Below, one piece after another: positions 43,376-51,905 of a DNA stretch of 64,000 nucleotides. Source of the DNA: Actinacidiphila epipremni (GTDB lineage Bacteria > Actinomycetota > Actinomycetes > Streptomycetales > Streptomycetaceae). Location: contig NZ_JAATEJ010000030.1 of the NCBI RefSeq assembly GCF_012034175.1, positions 49,360-113,359 of the forward strand, read 5' to 3'. The notes beneath the pieces are model-generated. The model was not told the DNA's origin. It saw only the letters and a list, made by a program, of their open reading frames with translations, and made no database searches. A program made the position numbers and the translations under genes. Every line of letters begins with the position of its first letter. The first letter of the stretch is position 1.

Positions 43376-43883
43376 AGGGGGCTCCCGTGGTCGCGAGGTG
43401 AGGTCGGGGCGGTGCTCGCTTGCGGGAGCGCCGCCGGGCGGTTCAGTGGTTCAGCCCACCGGCCCACGGGCTACCAGGGTATCAGCGGTGCCGGGCGTCG
43501 TCGGTCCGCGGCACCGCGTGGCCTCGTACGGGACGTGTGTGCGGGAGGTTCCGGGGGGCCGCGCGGGGTGCCCGGCGGCCGTCCGTGGGACGCCGTCTCG
43601 TATACCGGGCGGTCCCCGGGACGCTATGTCGGTGTCATTTTCCAGCGGCCGAAAGGGCATATCCGCAGGTGCCGCCGCGCTGCCCTGCCGCGGCCCACCG
43701 AAGATCGCCGGAGACGCACACCGGCGCCCCGCGACGACGTATTCTGCACGGACGCAATTGTGCGAGCCCCCCGGCACGGCACACTCCCGCCCGCACCCGG
43801 TTCAAGAGCTCGTCGAATATCCCCAGACCGCAAGACCGTCCCCGCAAGGTGGGGCGGCGCCGTCGTTTCGACTGGAGTGGCAC
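43376..43883. other. Long divergent intergenic region between pyrG and the GH15 gene
   Basis: 508 bp with both promoters. Several frames are open but none has a plausible start and codon use. It contains GC-rich inverted elements (e.g. GGGAGGTTCCGGGG) and AT-richer patches near 43625-43660 (CATTTTCCAGCGG) and 43740-43760 (TATTCTGCACGG). I see no RNA gene or riboswitch. Confidence 0.4.
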
Positions 43884-45695
43884 GTGGCCGGGCGTATCGA
43901 GGACTACGCACTCATCGGAGACATGCAGACCGCGGCACTGGTCTGCCGGGACGGCACAGTCGACTGGCTGTGCCTGCCCCGCTTCGACTCGCCCGCGGTC
44001 TTCGCCGGGCTGCTGGGCACCGAGCAGCACGGTTTCTGGCGGCTCGGCCCTGCCCATCACGGCACGCCGCCGCCGGACGCGACACGCCGCCGTTACCGCG
44101 GCGACTCGCTCGTACTGGAGTCCGAGTGGGACACCGGGCGGGGCACGGTCCGCGTCATCGACTTCATGCCGCCGCGGGACGGCGCGCCGCAGCTGATCCG
44201 GATCGTGGAGGGCGTCAGCGGCCGGGTGCCGATGCAGTCCTCGCTGCGGATGCGGTTCGCCTACGGGCAGGTCGTGCCGTGGGTGCACAAGGTCGGCGAC
44301 CGTACGGTGGCCGTCGCCGGGCCGGACTCGGTCTGGTACGACACCGAGGTCGACACGTACGGCAAGGACCTGACGACGTACTCCGAGTTCACCGTCGGCC
44401 CCGGCGACCGGGTCGCCTTCACCGTCAGCTGGGAGCCGTCGCACAAGCCGCAGCCGTCGCTGCCCGACCCCGAGGGCTCGCTGGTCGCGACCGAGGACTT
44501 CTGGCGGGACTGGGTCGCGCAGTGTACGTACACCGGGCCCTACCGCGAGGCGGTGGTCCGGTCGCTGATCACGCTCAAGGCGCTGACCTACGGCCCCACC
44601 GGCGGCATCGTCGCCGCGCCGACGACCTCGCTGCCGGAGGACATCGGGGGCGTGCGCAACTGGGACTACCGCTTCACGTGGCTGCGGGACGCGGCGATCA
44701 CGCTGTCGTCGCTGCTGCGCACCGGCTACCGCGAGGAGGCGCAGGCGTGGCGCGAGTGGCTGCTGCGGGCGGTCGCCGGCGACCCGGAGAACCTGCAGAT
44801 CATGTACGGCATCGCCGGTGAGCGCGAGCTCGGCGAGAACGAGCTGCACTGGCTGCCCGGCTACGAGGGCTCCACGCCGGTGCGGATCGGCAACGGCGCG
44901 GCGCACCAGCTCCAGCTCGACGTGTACGGCGAGGTCACCGAGGCGCTGCACCTGGGCCATATGACGGGCCTGGCGCGCAACGACTACGCCAGCATCCTGC
45001 AGCTCAAGCTCATCCGGTACCTGGAGAAGCACTGGAACGAGCCGGACGAGGGCATCTGGGAGGTGCGGGGGCCGCGCCGGCACTTCGTGCACTCCAAGGT
45101 CATGGCGTGGGTCGCGGTGGACCGCACGGTCAAGCTCATCGAGTCCGGTGAGGTCGACGGGCCGCTGGAGCGGCTGAAGGACCTGCGCGACGAGATCCAC
45201 TACGACGTGTGCGAGAAGGGGTACGACAAGGAGCGCAACACCTTCACGCAGTCCTACGGCTCGCGGGAGCTGGACGCGTCGCTGCTGCTCATCCCGCAGA
45301 TGGGCTTCCTGCCGCCGGACGACAAGCGGGTCATCGGCACGATCGAGGCGATCCAGCGGGAGCTGTCGACCTCCGACGGCTTCGTGCTGCGCTATCCGAC
45401 GTCCGGCTCCGACACCAGCGGCGACGACAACCTCGACGGGCTGCCCGGCGACGAGGGCGCGTTCCTGGCGTGCTCGTTCTGGCTCGCCGACGACCTGGCG
45501 ATGATCGGCCGGGTGGAGGAGGCGCGGCGGCTGTTCGAGAAGCTGCTGGCGCTGCGCAACGACCTGGGGCTGCTCGCGGAGGAGTGGGACCCGCGCCGCC
45601 AGCGCCAGGTCGGCAACTTCCCGCAGGCCTTCAGCCATGTCCCGATGATCGACACCGCGCTGCGGCTCACCGCGGTGGGGGCGTTCCGGGGCTGA
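43884..45695 (+). CDS. Glycoside hydrolase family 15 protein (trehalase/glucoamylase type)
   Basis: A 603-residue cytoplasmic enzyme from a GTG (GGAG 7 nt upstream). The N-terminal beta-sandwich opens RIEDYALIGDMQTAALVCRDGTVDWLCLPRFDSPAVFAGLLG. The alpha/alpha barrel includes TSLPEDIGGVRNWDYRFTWLRDAAITLSSLL and LHWLPGYEGSTPVRIGNGAAHQLQLDVYGEV, the signature of actinobacterial GH15 trehalases. ECD-like GDEGAFLACSFWLADDLAMIGR is near the end. It probably splits trehalose or short alpha-glucans. No transport gene is beside it. Confidence 0.9.
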   Translation: MAGRIEDYALIGDMQTAALVCRDGTVDWLCLPRFDSPAVFAGLLGTEQHGFWRLGPAHHGTPPPDATRRRYRGDSLVLESEWDTGRGTVRVIDFMPPRDGAPQLIRIVEGVSGRVPMQSSLRMRFAYGQVVPWVHKVGDRTVAVAGPDSVWYDTEVDTYGKDLTTYSEFTVGPGDRVAFTVSWEPSHKPQPSLPDPEGSLVATEDFWRDWVAQCTYTGPYREAVVRSLITLKALTYGPTGGIVAAPTTSLPEDIGGVRNWDYRFTWLRDAAITLSSLLRTGYREEAQAWREWLLRAVAGDPENLQIMYGIAGERELGENELHWLPGYEGSTPVRIGNGAAHQLQLDVYGEVTEALHLGHMTGLARNDYASILQLKLIRYLEKHWNEPDEGIWEVRGPRRHFVHSKVMAWVAVDRTVKLIESGEVDGPLERLKDLRDEIHYDVCEKGYDKERNTFTQSYGSRELDASLLLIPQMGFLPPDDKRVIGTIEAIQRELSTSDGFVLRYPTSGSDTSGDDNLDGLPGDEGAFLACSFWLADDLAMIGRVEEARRLFEKLLALRNDLGLLAEEWDPRRQRQVGNFPQAFSHVPMIDTALRLTAVGAFRG

Positions 45696-45722
45696 CCCCG
45701 CCTCCCCGCGGCGGGCGTCGCG

Positions 45723-46859
45723 CTATTCGCGCTGCGTCAGCTCGTCGTAGACGCTGAGCACCTGGGCCACCGTGTCGTCCTCGGTGGGCCAGGTCGCGGC
45801 CTGGGCACGGCCCGCGATGGACAGGGCGGTACGGCGCTTGGCGTCGGCGAGCAGGTCGGTGACCGCACGGGCGAAGGCGGCCGGGTCGCCGTACGGGACC
45901 AGTACGGCGGCCTCGCCGACCAGTTCGCGCATGCCGCCGACATCGGTGGCGACCAGCGGCACGCCCGCGTGCAGCGCCTCCTGGGCGATGAGGGCGCGGG
46001 CCTCCCAGCGGCTGGGCAGCACCACGAGGTCGGCTGCCGCCAGCAGGTCGGGGATGTCGTCGCGGCAGCCCAGCAGCAGTACGGGCAGGGCCTCGGCGGT
46101 GATCCGGCGCTCCAGGGCGGCGCGCCGGCCGCCCTCGCCGGCGATGGCCACCAGGGGCGGCACCTCCGCCCGAGCCCAGTGCGCGGCGGCGTCCAGCAGC
46201 AGGTCGTAGCCCTGCCGCGGCTCCAGCCGGCCGACGGCGAGCAGCAGCGGGCGGTCCACGGCGCCGTGGTCGGCGCGGGTCTTCTGCCGCAGCCGCTCGC
46301 CCTCGTCCGGCGGCCGGGGCGGGCGGCCCTGCGGGCGCGGCACCGCGGCCGGCGCGAGGCGTACGTCCCGGGCGCCGAGCGCGCGGGCGCGGTCCACCAG
46401 GTCTGAGGACACCCCGAGCACGACGGTCGCGGCGCGCACCGCCCGCCGCTCCAGCCAGCGCAGCAGCACACCGCGGCTGCCGGTGGCCGGGGCGCCGCCG
46501 TGCCAGGTGACGACGAGCGGTACGCCCTTCTCGCCGCCGCGGCCCAGCGCGACGGCGGACAGGAAGCCGGCCCACAGGCCGTGCGCGTGCACGACGCCGG
46601 CGCCGTGGAAGGCCGCGCGCAGCGCCCCCACGACGGGCGCGTCCGCCCGCGCCCTGCGCCGCCCCAGGTCCACCGCGACGAACCGCGCGCCGGTCGCGCC
46701 GAACGCGTAATCCCCCTCCGCGGCGGCCGGCCCGCACACCGTGACCTCCACCCCGCGCGCCACGAGCCCCCCGACCAGCGAGCTCACATGCGCGCCGGCG
46801 GTCGCCCCCAGCACATGCACTGCGTGCAGCTGACCGGCAAAGAGGGCGTTACTGCTCAC
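45723..46859 (-). CDS. Family 4 glycosyltransferase
   Basis: A 378-residue GT-B enzyme from a GTG. The N-terminal domain has HVLGATAGAHVSSLVGGLVARGVEV (Gly-rich acceptor loop) and VVHAHGLWAGFLSAVA. The C-terminal donor domain has LLLAVGRLEPRQGYDLLLDAAAHW and the E-x7-E of PSRWEARALIAQEALHAGVPLVATDVGG. The nucleotide-sugar and acceptor are unknown. Its upstream region is a long C-rich/G-rich tract (G-quadruplex candidates) followed by repeat cluster B. Confidence 0.88.
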   Translation of the reverse strand: MSSNALFAGQLHAVHVLGATAGAHVSSLVGGLVARGVEVTVCGPAAAEGDYAFGATGARFVAVDLGRRRARADAPVVGALRAAFHGAGVVHAHGLWAGFLSAVALGRGGEKGVPLVVTWHGGAPATGSRGVLLRWLERRAVRAATVVLGVSSDLVDRARALGARDVRLAPAAVPRPQGRPPRPPDEGERLRQKTRADHGAVDRPLLLAVGRLEPRQGYDLLLDAAAHWARAEVPPLVAIAGEGGRRAALERRITAEALPVLLLGCRDDIPDLLAAADLVVLPSRWEARALIAQEALHAGVPLVATDVGGMRELVGEAAVLVPYGDPAAFARAVTDLLADAKRRTALSIAGRAQAATWPTEDDTVAQVLSVYDELTQRE

Positions 46860-46916
46860 GCGCTGCCCTGCTCCCGTCTCCCCGACCCGAAATTTTTGTG
46901 CCCCCCAGCATGCCAG

Positions 46917-46967
46917 CCCTCCCCACCCCCCGCCCCCCGAGCCCCCTTTTCCCTCCCCACCCTCCCC
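46917..46967 (-). promoter_or_regulatory. G-rich tract with G-quadruplex motifs upstream of the glycosyltransferase
   Basis: On the minus strand, GGGGAGGGTGGGGAGGG (46951-46967) and a run of GGGGGGCGGGGGG followed by TGGGGAGGG (46917-46938) meet the four-G-run rule. They lie 58-108 bp before the GTG start, so would be in the leader or promoter on the coding-sense strand. From 46896 to 47005 almost every G is on this strand. Confidence 0.6.
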
Positions 46968-47041
46968 TCTCCATCCACCCCTACGAGTGCCCCCCCCCAC
47001 CTGCGCCACATGGGCGCGATCCGCGCCGCGGGGTGCTTTTT

Positions 47042-47171
47042 CAGGGGCGCGGGGAACTGCGCGCTCAGCCCACCACCGGCCGGTGGTCCGGATCGCCCCG
47101 AACAGCCCCTTTCGGACGGTGACGACGTGCACGCCGGTTCCTGGCTGGTCGCGCAGTTCCCCGCGCCCCTG
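47042..47171. repeat. 130-bp palindromic repeat, unit B1
   Basis: Same family as A1-A3 but in the opposite sense: core reads CCACCGGCCGGTGGTCCG first, then CAGCCCCTTTCGGACGG. Ends are CAGGGGCGCGGGGAACTGCG and its inverse. A 69-bp spacer follows. The gap 46860-47734 consists of the G-rich tract and this cluster. Confidence 0.85.
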
Positions 47172-47240
47172 GTTTGCTGCCGCGCGGCGCAAACCGCAGC
47201 CCCGCCGGGGTGAGCTCACTTGGCGCAGGACGCCAACCAC

Positions 47241-47397
47241 CAGGGGCGCGGGGAACTGCGCGAGCAACCCACCACCGGCCGGTGGTCCTGGGGGTACCTC
47301 CCAGGCGAAGCTCTGGGGGAGAACCGAACAGCCCCTTTCGGACGGTGACGACGTGCACGCCGGTTCCTGGCTGGTCGCGCAGTTCCCCGCGCCCCTG
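47241..47397. repeat. Palindromic repeat, unit B2, with an internal insertion
   Basis: 157 bp rather than 130: 7 bp found in B3 at the centre (GGATCGG) are replaced by 34 bp. Otherwise nearly identical to B1, including the spacer. Confidence 0.85.
47289..47322. repeat. Small palindromic element nested in repeat B2
   Basis: TGGGGGTACCTCCCAG followed by GCGAAGCTCTGGGGGAGA. The two halves can pair (TCCCAG with CTGGGG). I recall the same GGTACC-containing palindrome scattered through Streptomyces genomes, so a second short repeat family appears to have inserted into the first. Confidence 0.65.
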
Positions 47398-47466
47398 GTT
47401 TGCTGCCGCGCGGCGCAAACCGCAGGTCGGCCGGGGTGAGCTCACTTGGCGCAGGACGCCAACCAC

Positions 47467-47596
47467 CAGGGGCGCGGGGAACTGCGCGAGCAACCGGCCA
47501 CCGGCCGGTGGTCCGGATCGGACCGAACAGCCCCTTTGGGACGGTGACGACCTGCACGCCGGTCACTGGCTGGCCGCGCAGTTCCCCGCGCCCCTG
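47467..47596. repeat. 130-bp palindromic repeat, unit B3
   Basis: Full-length unit like B1. Its right flank CCCCTGAAAAGCACCCCGCG recurs about 71 bp further on (47661 onward) in degenerate form, and is related to the right flank of cluster A. Confidence 0.8.
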
Positions 47597-47734
47597 AAAA
47601 GCACCCCGCGGCGCGGATCGCGCCCGCGCGGCGCCAGCCGCACAACAAACACAGCCCCGCACCCCTGAAAAGCACCCCGCAGCGCAGCCGCGGCCCGGGG
47701 GCCGCCCTGCGGCGGAGCCGTGGGCACCCGGCGG

Positions 47735-49486
47735 TTAGAGGGAGGATTTGGCGGTGGAGAGGAGTTCTTCCGCGTGGGCCCGGGCCGATTCGGAGTCGGA
47801 TTGGCCCGCGAGCATGCGGGACAGCTCGCGGATGCGGGCCTCGCCGGTGAGGGCGGTGACGCCGGAGCGGGTGACGGAGCCGTCGTGGGTTTTCTCGACC
47901 AGGAGTTGGCAGTCGGCGAACGCGGCGACCTGGGGGAGGTGGGTCACGACGATGACCTGCGCGCTGCGCGCCAGGCGCGCCAGGCGGCGGCCCACCTCGA
48001 CCGCCGCCTTGCCGCCGACACCCGCGTCGACCTCGTCGAAGAGATACGTCGGCACCGGGTCGGACCCGGCGAAGACGACCTCGACGGCGAGCATGACGCG
48101 CGAGAGCTCACCGCCGGATGCACCCTTGGCGATGGGCCGCGCGGGGCTCCCGGGGTGCGGGGCGAGCAGCAGCTCGACCTCGTCCGCGCCGGAGGGACCG
48201 TACGCGACGGCCCGCCCGCCGACCTCGACCCCGGACTCCGCGTCGGCGACCTCGCTCTGCCGGATCGCCACGCTCACCCGCGCATGCGGCATCGCCAGCT
48301 CCGCGAGCTCCGCGGTGACCGCGGTCGCGAACCGCTCGGCCGCCTCCGTCCGCAGATCGGTGAGGTGCTGCGCGAGCCCGCTCAGCTCGGCCCGCAGGCT
48401 GTCCCGCTCGGCGGTGAGCTCACCGATCCGGTCGTCGTCGCCGTCGAGTTCGGCGAGCCGCGCCGCGCTCTGCCCGGCCCACGCCAGGACGTCGTCGATG
48501 TCCGTACCGTACTTGCGCACCAAGTGCCCGAGCACCGCCCGCCGCTCCTCCACCGCGGCGAGCCGCAGCGGATCGGCGTCCAGGTTGTCCGCGTACCCGG
48601 CGAGTTCGCCGGCGACGTCGGCGAGCAGGATGCCGACCTCGCCGAGCCGCCCGGCGAGCCCGGCCAGCGCCGGGTCGTGCGCGGCGACGGAGTCCAGCGC
48701 GCGCTGCGCCCCGGCCACCAGGCTGCCCGCCTCGACGCTCTCCGGGTCCTCGGGGTTGCCGGCCAGTGCGGCATGCGCGAGCGTCGCGGCGGAGGCGAGC
48801 GCCTCGGCGTGCCCGAGCCGTTCCGCCTCCGCGGCCAGCTCCGCGTCCTCGCCGGGCTGCGGCTCGGCCGCGGAGATCTCCTCGACCCCGAAGCGCAGCA
48901 GATCCGCCTCCTGCGCCCGCTCCTTCGCCCTGGTCGTCAGCTCGGCCAGCTCCGCCGCGACGTCCCGCAGCCGCCGGTAGGCGGCCCCGTACTTCTCCAG
49001 CGCCGCCCCGAGCGCGGCCCCCGCGTACCGGTCGAGCGCCTCGCGCTGCCGGGCGGGCCGCAGCAGGCCCTGCTGGTCGGTCTGGCCGTGCACGGCCACG
49101 AGGTCGTCGGCGAGCTCGCCGAGCAGCCCGACCGGCACCGTACGCCCGCCGACATGCGCCCGGGAGCGGCCCTCGGCCGACACCGTACGGCTGATGAGCA
49201 GCGCGCCGTCGTCGAGTTCGGCGCCCGCCTCCTGGGCGCGGACCGCCGCGCGGTCGCCGGGGGCCATCGTTATCCGGCCCTCGACCACCGCGGAGGCCGC
49301 GCCGATCCGCACCAGGGCGGGGTCGGCCCGCCCGCCGAGCAGCAGGCCGAGGCTGGTCACGACCATGGTCTTGCCCGCGCCGGTCTCGCCGGTCACCGCG
49401 GTGAAGCCGGGTGACAGCTCCACCACGGCGTCCTCGATGACTCCCAGCGACCGGATCCGCATTTCCTCCAACACGGATACGACCAT
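47735..49486 (-). CDS. recN: DNA repair protein RecN
   Basis: A 583-residue SMC-like protein. Walker A is TAVTGETGAGKTMVVTSLGLLLGGRAD near the N-terminus, and the ABC signature and Walker B are KGASGGELSRVMLAVEVVFA and TYLFDEVDAGVGGKAAVEVG. In between are two coiled-coil arms with HGQTDQQGLL at the junction. It acts early in double-strand break repair. The start is uncertain among ATG 49486, GTG 49474 and ATG 49462. It leads the recN-nadK-tlyA direction on the minus strand but is downstream of them. No LexA box is seen nearby. Confidence 0.95.
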   Translation of the reverse strand: MVVSVLEEMRIRSLGVIEDAVVELSPGFTAVTGETGAGKTMVVTSLGLLLGGRADPALVRIGAASAVVEGRITMAPGDRAAVRAQEAGAELDDGALLISRTVSAEGRSRAHVGGRTVPVGLLGELADDLVAVHGQTDQQGLLRPARQREALDRYAGAALGAALEKYGAAYRRLRDVAAELAELTTRAKERAQEADLLRFGVEEISAAEPQPGEDAELAAEAERLGHAEALASAATLAHAALAGNPEDPESVEAGSLVAGAQRALDSVAAHDPALAGLAGRLGEVGILLADVAGELAGYADNLDADPLRLAAVEERRAVLGHLVRKYGTDIDDVLAWAGQSAARLAELDGDDDRIGELTAERDSLRAELSGLAQHLTDLRTEAAERFATAVTAELAELAMPHARVSVAIRQSEVADAESGVEVGGRAVAYGPSGADEVELLLAPHPGSPARPIAKGASGGELSRVMLAVEVVFAGSDPVPTYLFDEVDAGVGGKAAVEVGRRLARLARSAQVIVVTHLPQVAAFADCQLLVEKTHDGSVTRSGVTALTGEARIRELSRMLAGQSDSESARAHAEELLSTAKSSL

Positions 49487-49553
49487 ACGAGGTTTCCCGT
49501 CCCCCGCGCGACGCCCGCCGCCGCCCGTCACACCCGGGAGGGCGGCGCGGGCC

Positions 49554-50468
49554 TCAGGAGGGCGCGCCGCGCCACCCGGCGACGGGCAGCGCGAACTTCG
49601 CCACCAGCCGGTCGGTGAAGGACGCGTGGTGCAGCCGGGCCAGCCGTACCGGCACCGCGCCGCGCCGTACCTCCACCCGCGCGCCCGCGGGCAGTTCGAC
49701 GGTGCGCCGCCCGTCGCACCACAGCACCCCGTTGGGCGTCTCGGGCTGCACCTCGACGGCCAGCACCGACCGCGGCGAGGTCACCAGCGGCTTGGCGAAC
49801 AGCGCGTGCGCGCTGATCGGCACCATGAGCAGCGCCTCGACCTCGGGCCACACCACGGGCCCGCCGGCGGAGAAGGCGTACGCGGTGGAGCCGGTGGGGG
49901 TGGCGCAGACGACGCCGTCGCCGCCGAAGCGCGACACCGGCCGGCCGTCGACCTCGGTGACGACCTCCAGCAGCCGCTCCCGGGACGCCTTCTCCACCGA
50001 CGCCTCGTTCAGCGCCCAGTCGATGTGGACGACGCTGCCGTCGTTGCGCACCAGGACGTCGAGGGTCATCCGCTCCTCGACCTCGTACTCCTTGGTGACG
50101 ACCCGGTCCACGACCTTGTCGAGGTCGTCGCGCTCGGCCTCGGCGAGGAAGCCGACCCGCCCGAGGTTGACGCCCAGCAGCGGTACGCCCGAGGCGCGGG
50201 CGAACTCCGCGCCGCGCAGCAGCGTGCCGTCGCCGCCCAGCACGATGATCAGCTCGCAGCCCTCGACGGCCTCGGGCCCGGCGGTCTCGACCTGCTCCAC
50301 GACGTCGGGCAGCGGCAGGTCCGCCGCCTCGTCGGCGAGCAGCCGCACGCCGATGCCGCAGCGCAGCAGGCCCTGCACCACGCGCTCGGCGCTGCGGATG
50401 GCCGCGGCCCTGCCGGTGTGCGTCAGCAGGAAGACGGTACGGTTCTGCGCCTCGCTCTTGATGGTCAC
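49554..50468 (-). CDS. nadK: NAD kinase
   Basis: A 304-residue enzyme with the GGDGTLLRGAEFA motif (about residue 80), LLGVNLGRVGFLAEAE, and the NAD-site LNEASVEKASRERLLE and ATPTGSTAYAFSAGGPVVWPEV. It phosphorylates NAD to NADP. The GTG start overlaps the tlyA stop (GTGA), a conserved pairing in actinobacteria (tlyA-nadK-recN). Confidence 0.96.
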   Translation of the reverse strand: MTIKSEAQNRTVFLLTHTGRAAAIRSAERVVQGLLRCGIGVRLLADEAADLPLPDVVEQVETAGPEAVEGCELIIVLGGDGTLLRGAEFARASGVPLLGVNLGRVGFLAEAERDDLDKVVDRVVTKEYEVEERMTLDVLVRNDGSVVHIDWALNEASVEKASRERLLEVVTEVDGRPVSRFGGDGVVCATPTGSTAYAFSAGGPVVWPEVEALLMVPISAHALFAKPLVTSPRSVLAVEVQPETPNGVLWCDGRRTVELPAGARVEVRRGAVPVRLARLHHASFTDRLVAKFALPVAGWRGAPS

Positions 50469-51280
50469 CGGTTCGGCCCCTCCGCCACGGCACGGTCGAC
50501 ATCGGCCGGGTCCAGCGCGGGCGCACCGGCGCGCAGCCACAAGAAATATTCCACGTTCCCCGACGGCCCGGGCAGGGGGCTCGCTGTGACGCCCAGCACG
50601 CCGAGGCCGAGTTCGGCCGCCTGCCCGGCGACGGCCCGTACGGTCTCGGCGCGCAACTGCGGGCTGCGCACCACTCCGCCGCTGCCCAGCCGCTCCCGGC
50701 CGACCTCGAACTGCGGCTTGACCATCAGCACGAGGTCGGCGTCGGGCGTGGCGCACCGCACCAGGGCGGGCAGGACGAGGCCGAGCGGGATGAAGGACAG
50801 GTCGCCGACGACCAGGCCGACGGGCTCGCCGTCGATGTGCTCCAGCGTCAGCTCCCGTACGTTGGTGCGGTCCTTGACCACGACACGGGGGTCGCTCCGC
50901 AGCGACCAGGCGAGCTGGCCGTAGCCGACGTCGACGGCGACCACCTGGGCGGCGCCGGCCCGCAGCAGCACGTCGGTGAAGCCGCCGGTGGACGCGCCGG
51001 CGTCCAGCGCCCGGCGGCCGGCGACGGTCAGGCCGAGCGGCTGGAAGGCGGCGAGCGCGCCGGCGAGTTTGTGGCCGCCGCGCGAGACGTAGTCGGGCTC
51101 GTCGCCGCCCTCGGCGACCACGACGGCGGCGGCCGTCTCCACCTGCGTGGCGGGTTTGGTCGCGGTGGTCCCGCCCACCGTCACCCGCCCCGCCGCGATG
51201 AGCTGGCTCGCGTGCTCGCGCGAGCGGGCGAGCTTGCGACGCACCAGCTCGGCGTCGAGTCGGCGTCGTGCCACTGCCAC
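50465..51280 (-). CDS. tlyA: TlyA-family rRNA 2'-O-methyltransferase
   Basis: A 271-residue protein. An S4 RNA-binding domain (RRRLDAELVRRKLARSREHASQLIAAGRVTVGG) precedes an FtsJ-like methyltransferase with SAM motif ALDAGASTGGFTDVLLRAGAAQVVAVDVGYGQLAW and catalytic-type Lys residues (VKDRTNV, VVGDLSFI, MVKPQFE). In mycobacteria the orthologue 2'-O-methylates 16S and 23S rRNA and makes cells capreomycin-sensitive. The GTG at 51280 is preferred over the next GTG at 51274. Confidence 0.94.
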   Translation of the reverse strand: MAVARRRLDAELVRRKLARSREHASQLIAAGRVTVGGTTATKPATQVETAAAVVVAEGGDEPDYVSRGGHKLAGALAAFQPLGLTVAGRRALDAGASTGGFTDVLLRAGAAQVVAVDVGYGQLAWSLRSDPRVVVKDRTNVRELTLEHIDGEPVGLVVGDLSFIPLGLVLPALVRCATPDADLVLMVKPQFEVGRERLGSGGVVRSPQLRAETVRAVAGQAAELGLGVLGVTASPLPGPSGNVEYFLWLRAGAPALDPADVDRAVAEGPNR

Positions 51281-51287
51281 GGGGCTA

Positions 51288-51905
51288 TCAGCTCCTGTCG
51301 TCGTCCAACGCGGCGAGCGCGTCCCGCAGCCCGCGGTGTACATCCTCGTACACCTCGATGTGCGCCTGCGTCGGCATGCGGTCAGCGTCCCCCAACCGCG
51401 CGAGCGCGGCATCCACCACCCCATTCCCCGTCCCTCCGACCACGACCCCCAACGGCGCCGCCGACCCACCCTCGCCCCCTTGCGGGGCTTGCGGCGCGGG
51501 GTACGTTTCGGACCCCGCCGCCGGCCGGGGCACGGACACCGCGGGGGGCCGCGCCCCGTCCGGCTCCGCCGGATGCGGTACGGCCCGCGCGGCGGGCGGC
51601 GCCATGGGGCGCGCCCCGTCCGGCGCCTCCTGACGCGGCGTCGGCTGCGGCAAGGACGGCGCCGCGGGACGCGGCCCGTCCGCCGCCGGGTGCGGCAGGG
51701 ACTGCGCCGCGGGCCGCGGCCCGTCGTGCGACGCCGGGTGCTGGACGGACTGCGATGCCGGTACCGGACCTGGCCGCGCCTGGCCAGCGGGCCCGGGCGC
51801 CGGGCGCGGCGCCCCCTGCCCGCCCGGCCCCGGTATGGGCCGGGGCATCGGCGACGCGGCCTGGCCCGGGACCGGGCGGGCCGACTGTGCGGTGGGCTCA
51901 CTCAT
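51288..51905 (-). CDS. Pro-rich conserved hypothetical protein between tlyA and the H1-like gene
   Basis: A 205-residue protein, of which only the last 50 (VVDAALARLGDADRMPTQAHIEVYEDVHRGLRDALAAL) look folded and conserved. The first 150 are a low-complexity Pro/Ala/Arg/Gly/Gln region with recurring RPAA, PHPA and GARP units. In other Streptomyces, as I remember, the same gene is much shorter, lacking this expansion. The function is unknown. It overlaps the H1-like gene by 8 bp. Confidence 0.65.
   Translation of the reverse strand: MSEPTAQSARPVPGQAASPMPRPIPGPGGQGAPRPAPGPAGQARPGPVPASQSVQHPASHDGPRPAAQSLPHPAADGPRPAAPSLPQPTPRQEAPDGARPMAPPAARAVPHPAEPDGARPPAVSVPRPAAGSETYPAPQAPQGGEGGSAAPLGVVVGGTGNGVVDAALARLGDADRMPTQAHIEVYEDVHRGLRDALAALDDDRS

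Noticed and set aside
49487..49553. A LexA box before recN.
   Set aside because: No TCGAAC-N4-GTTCGA-like sequence is present within about 70 bp of the start.
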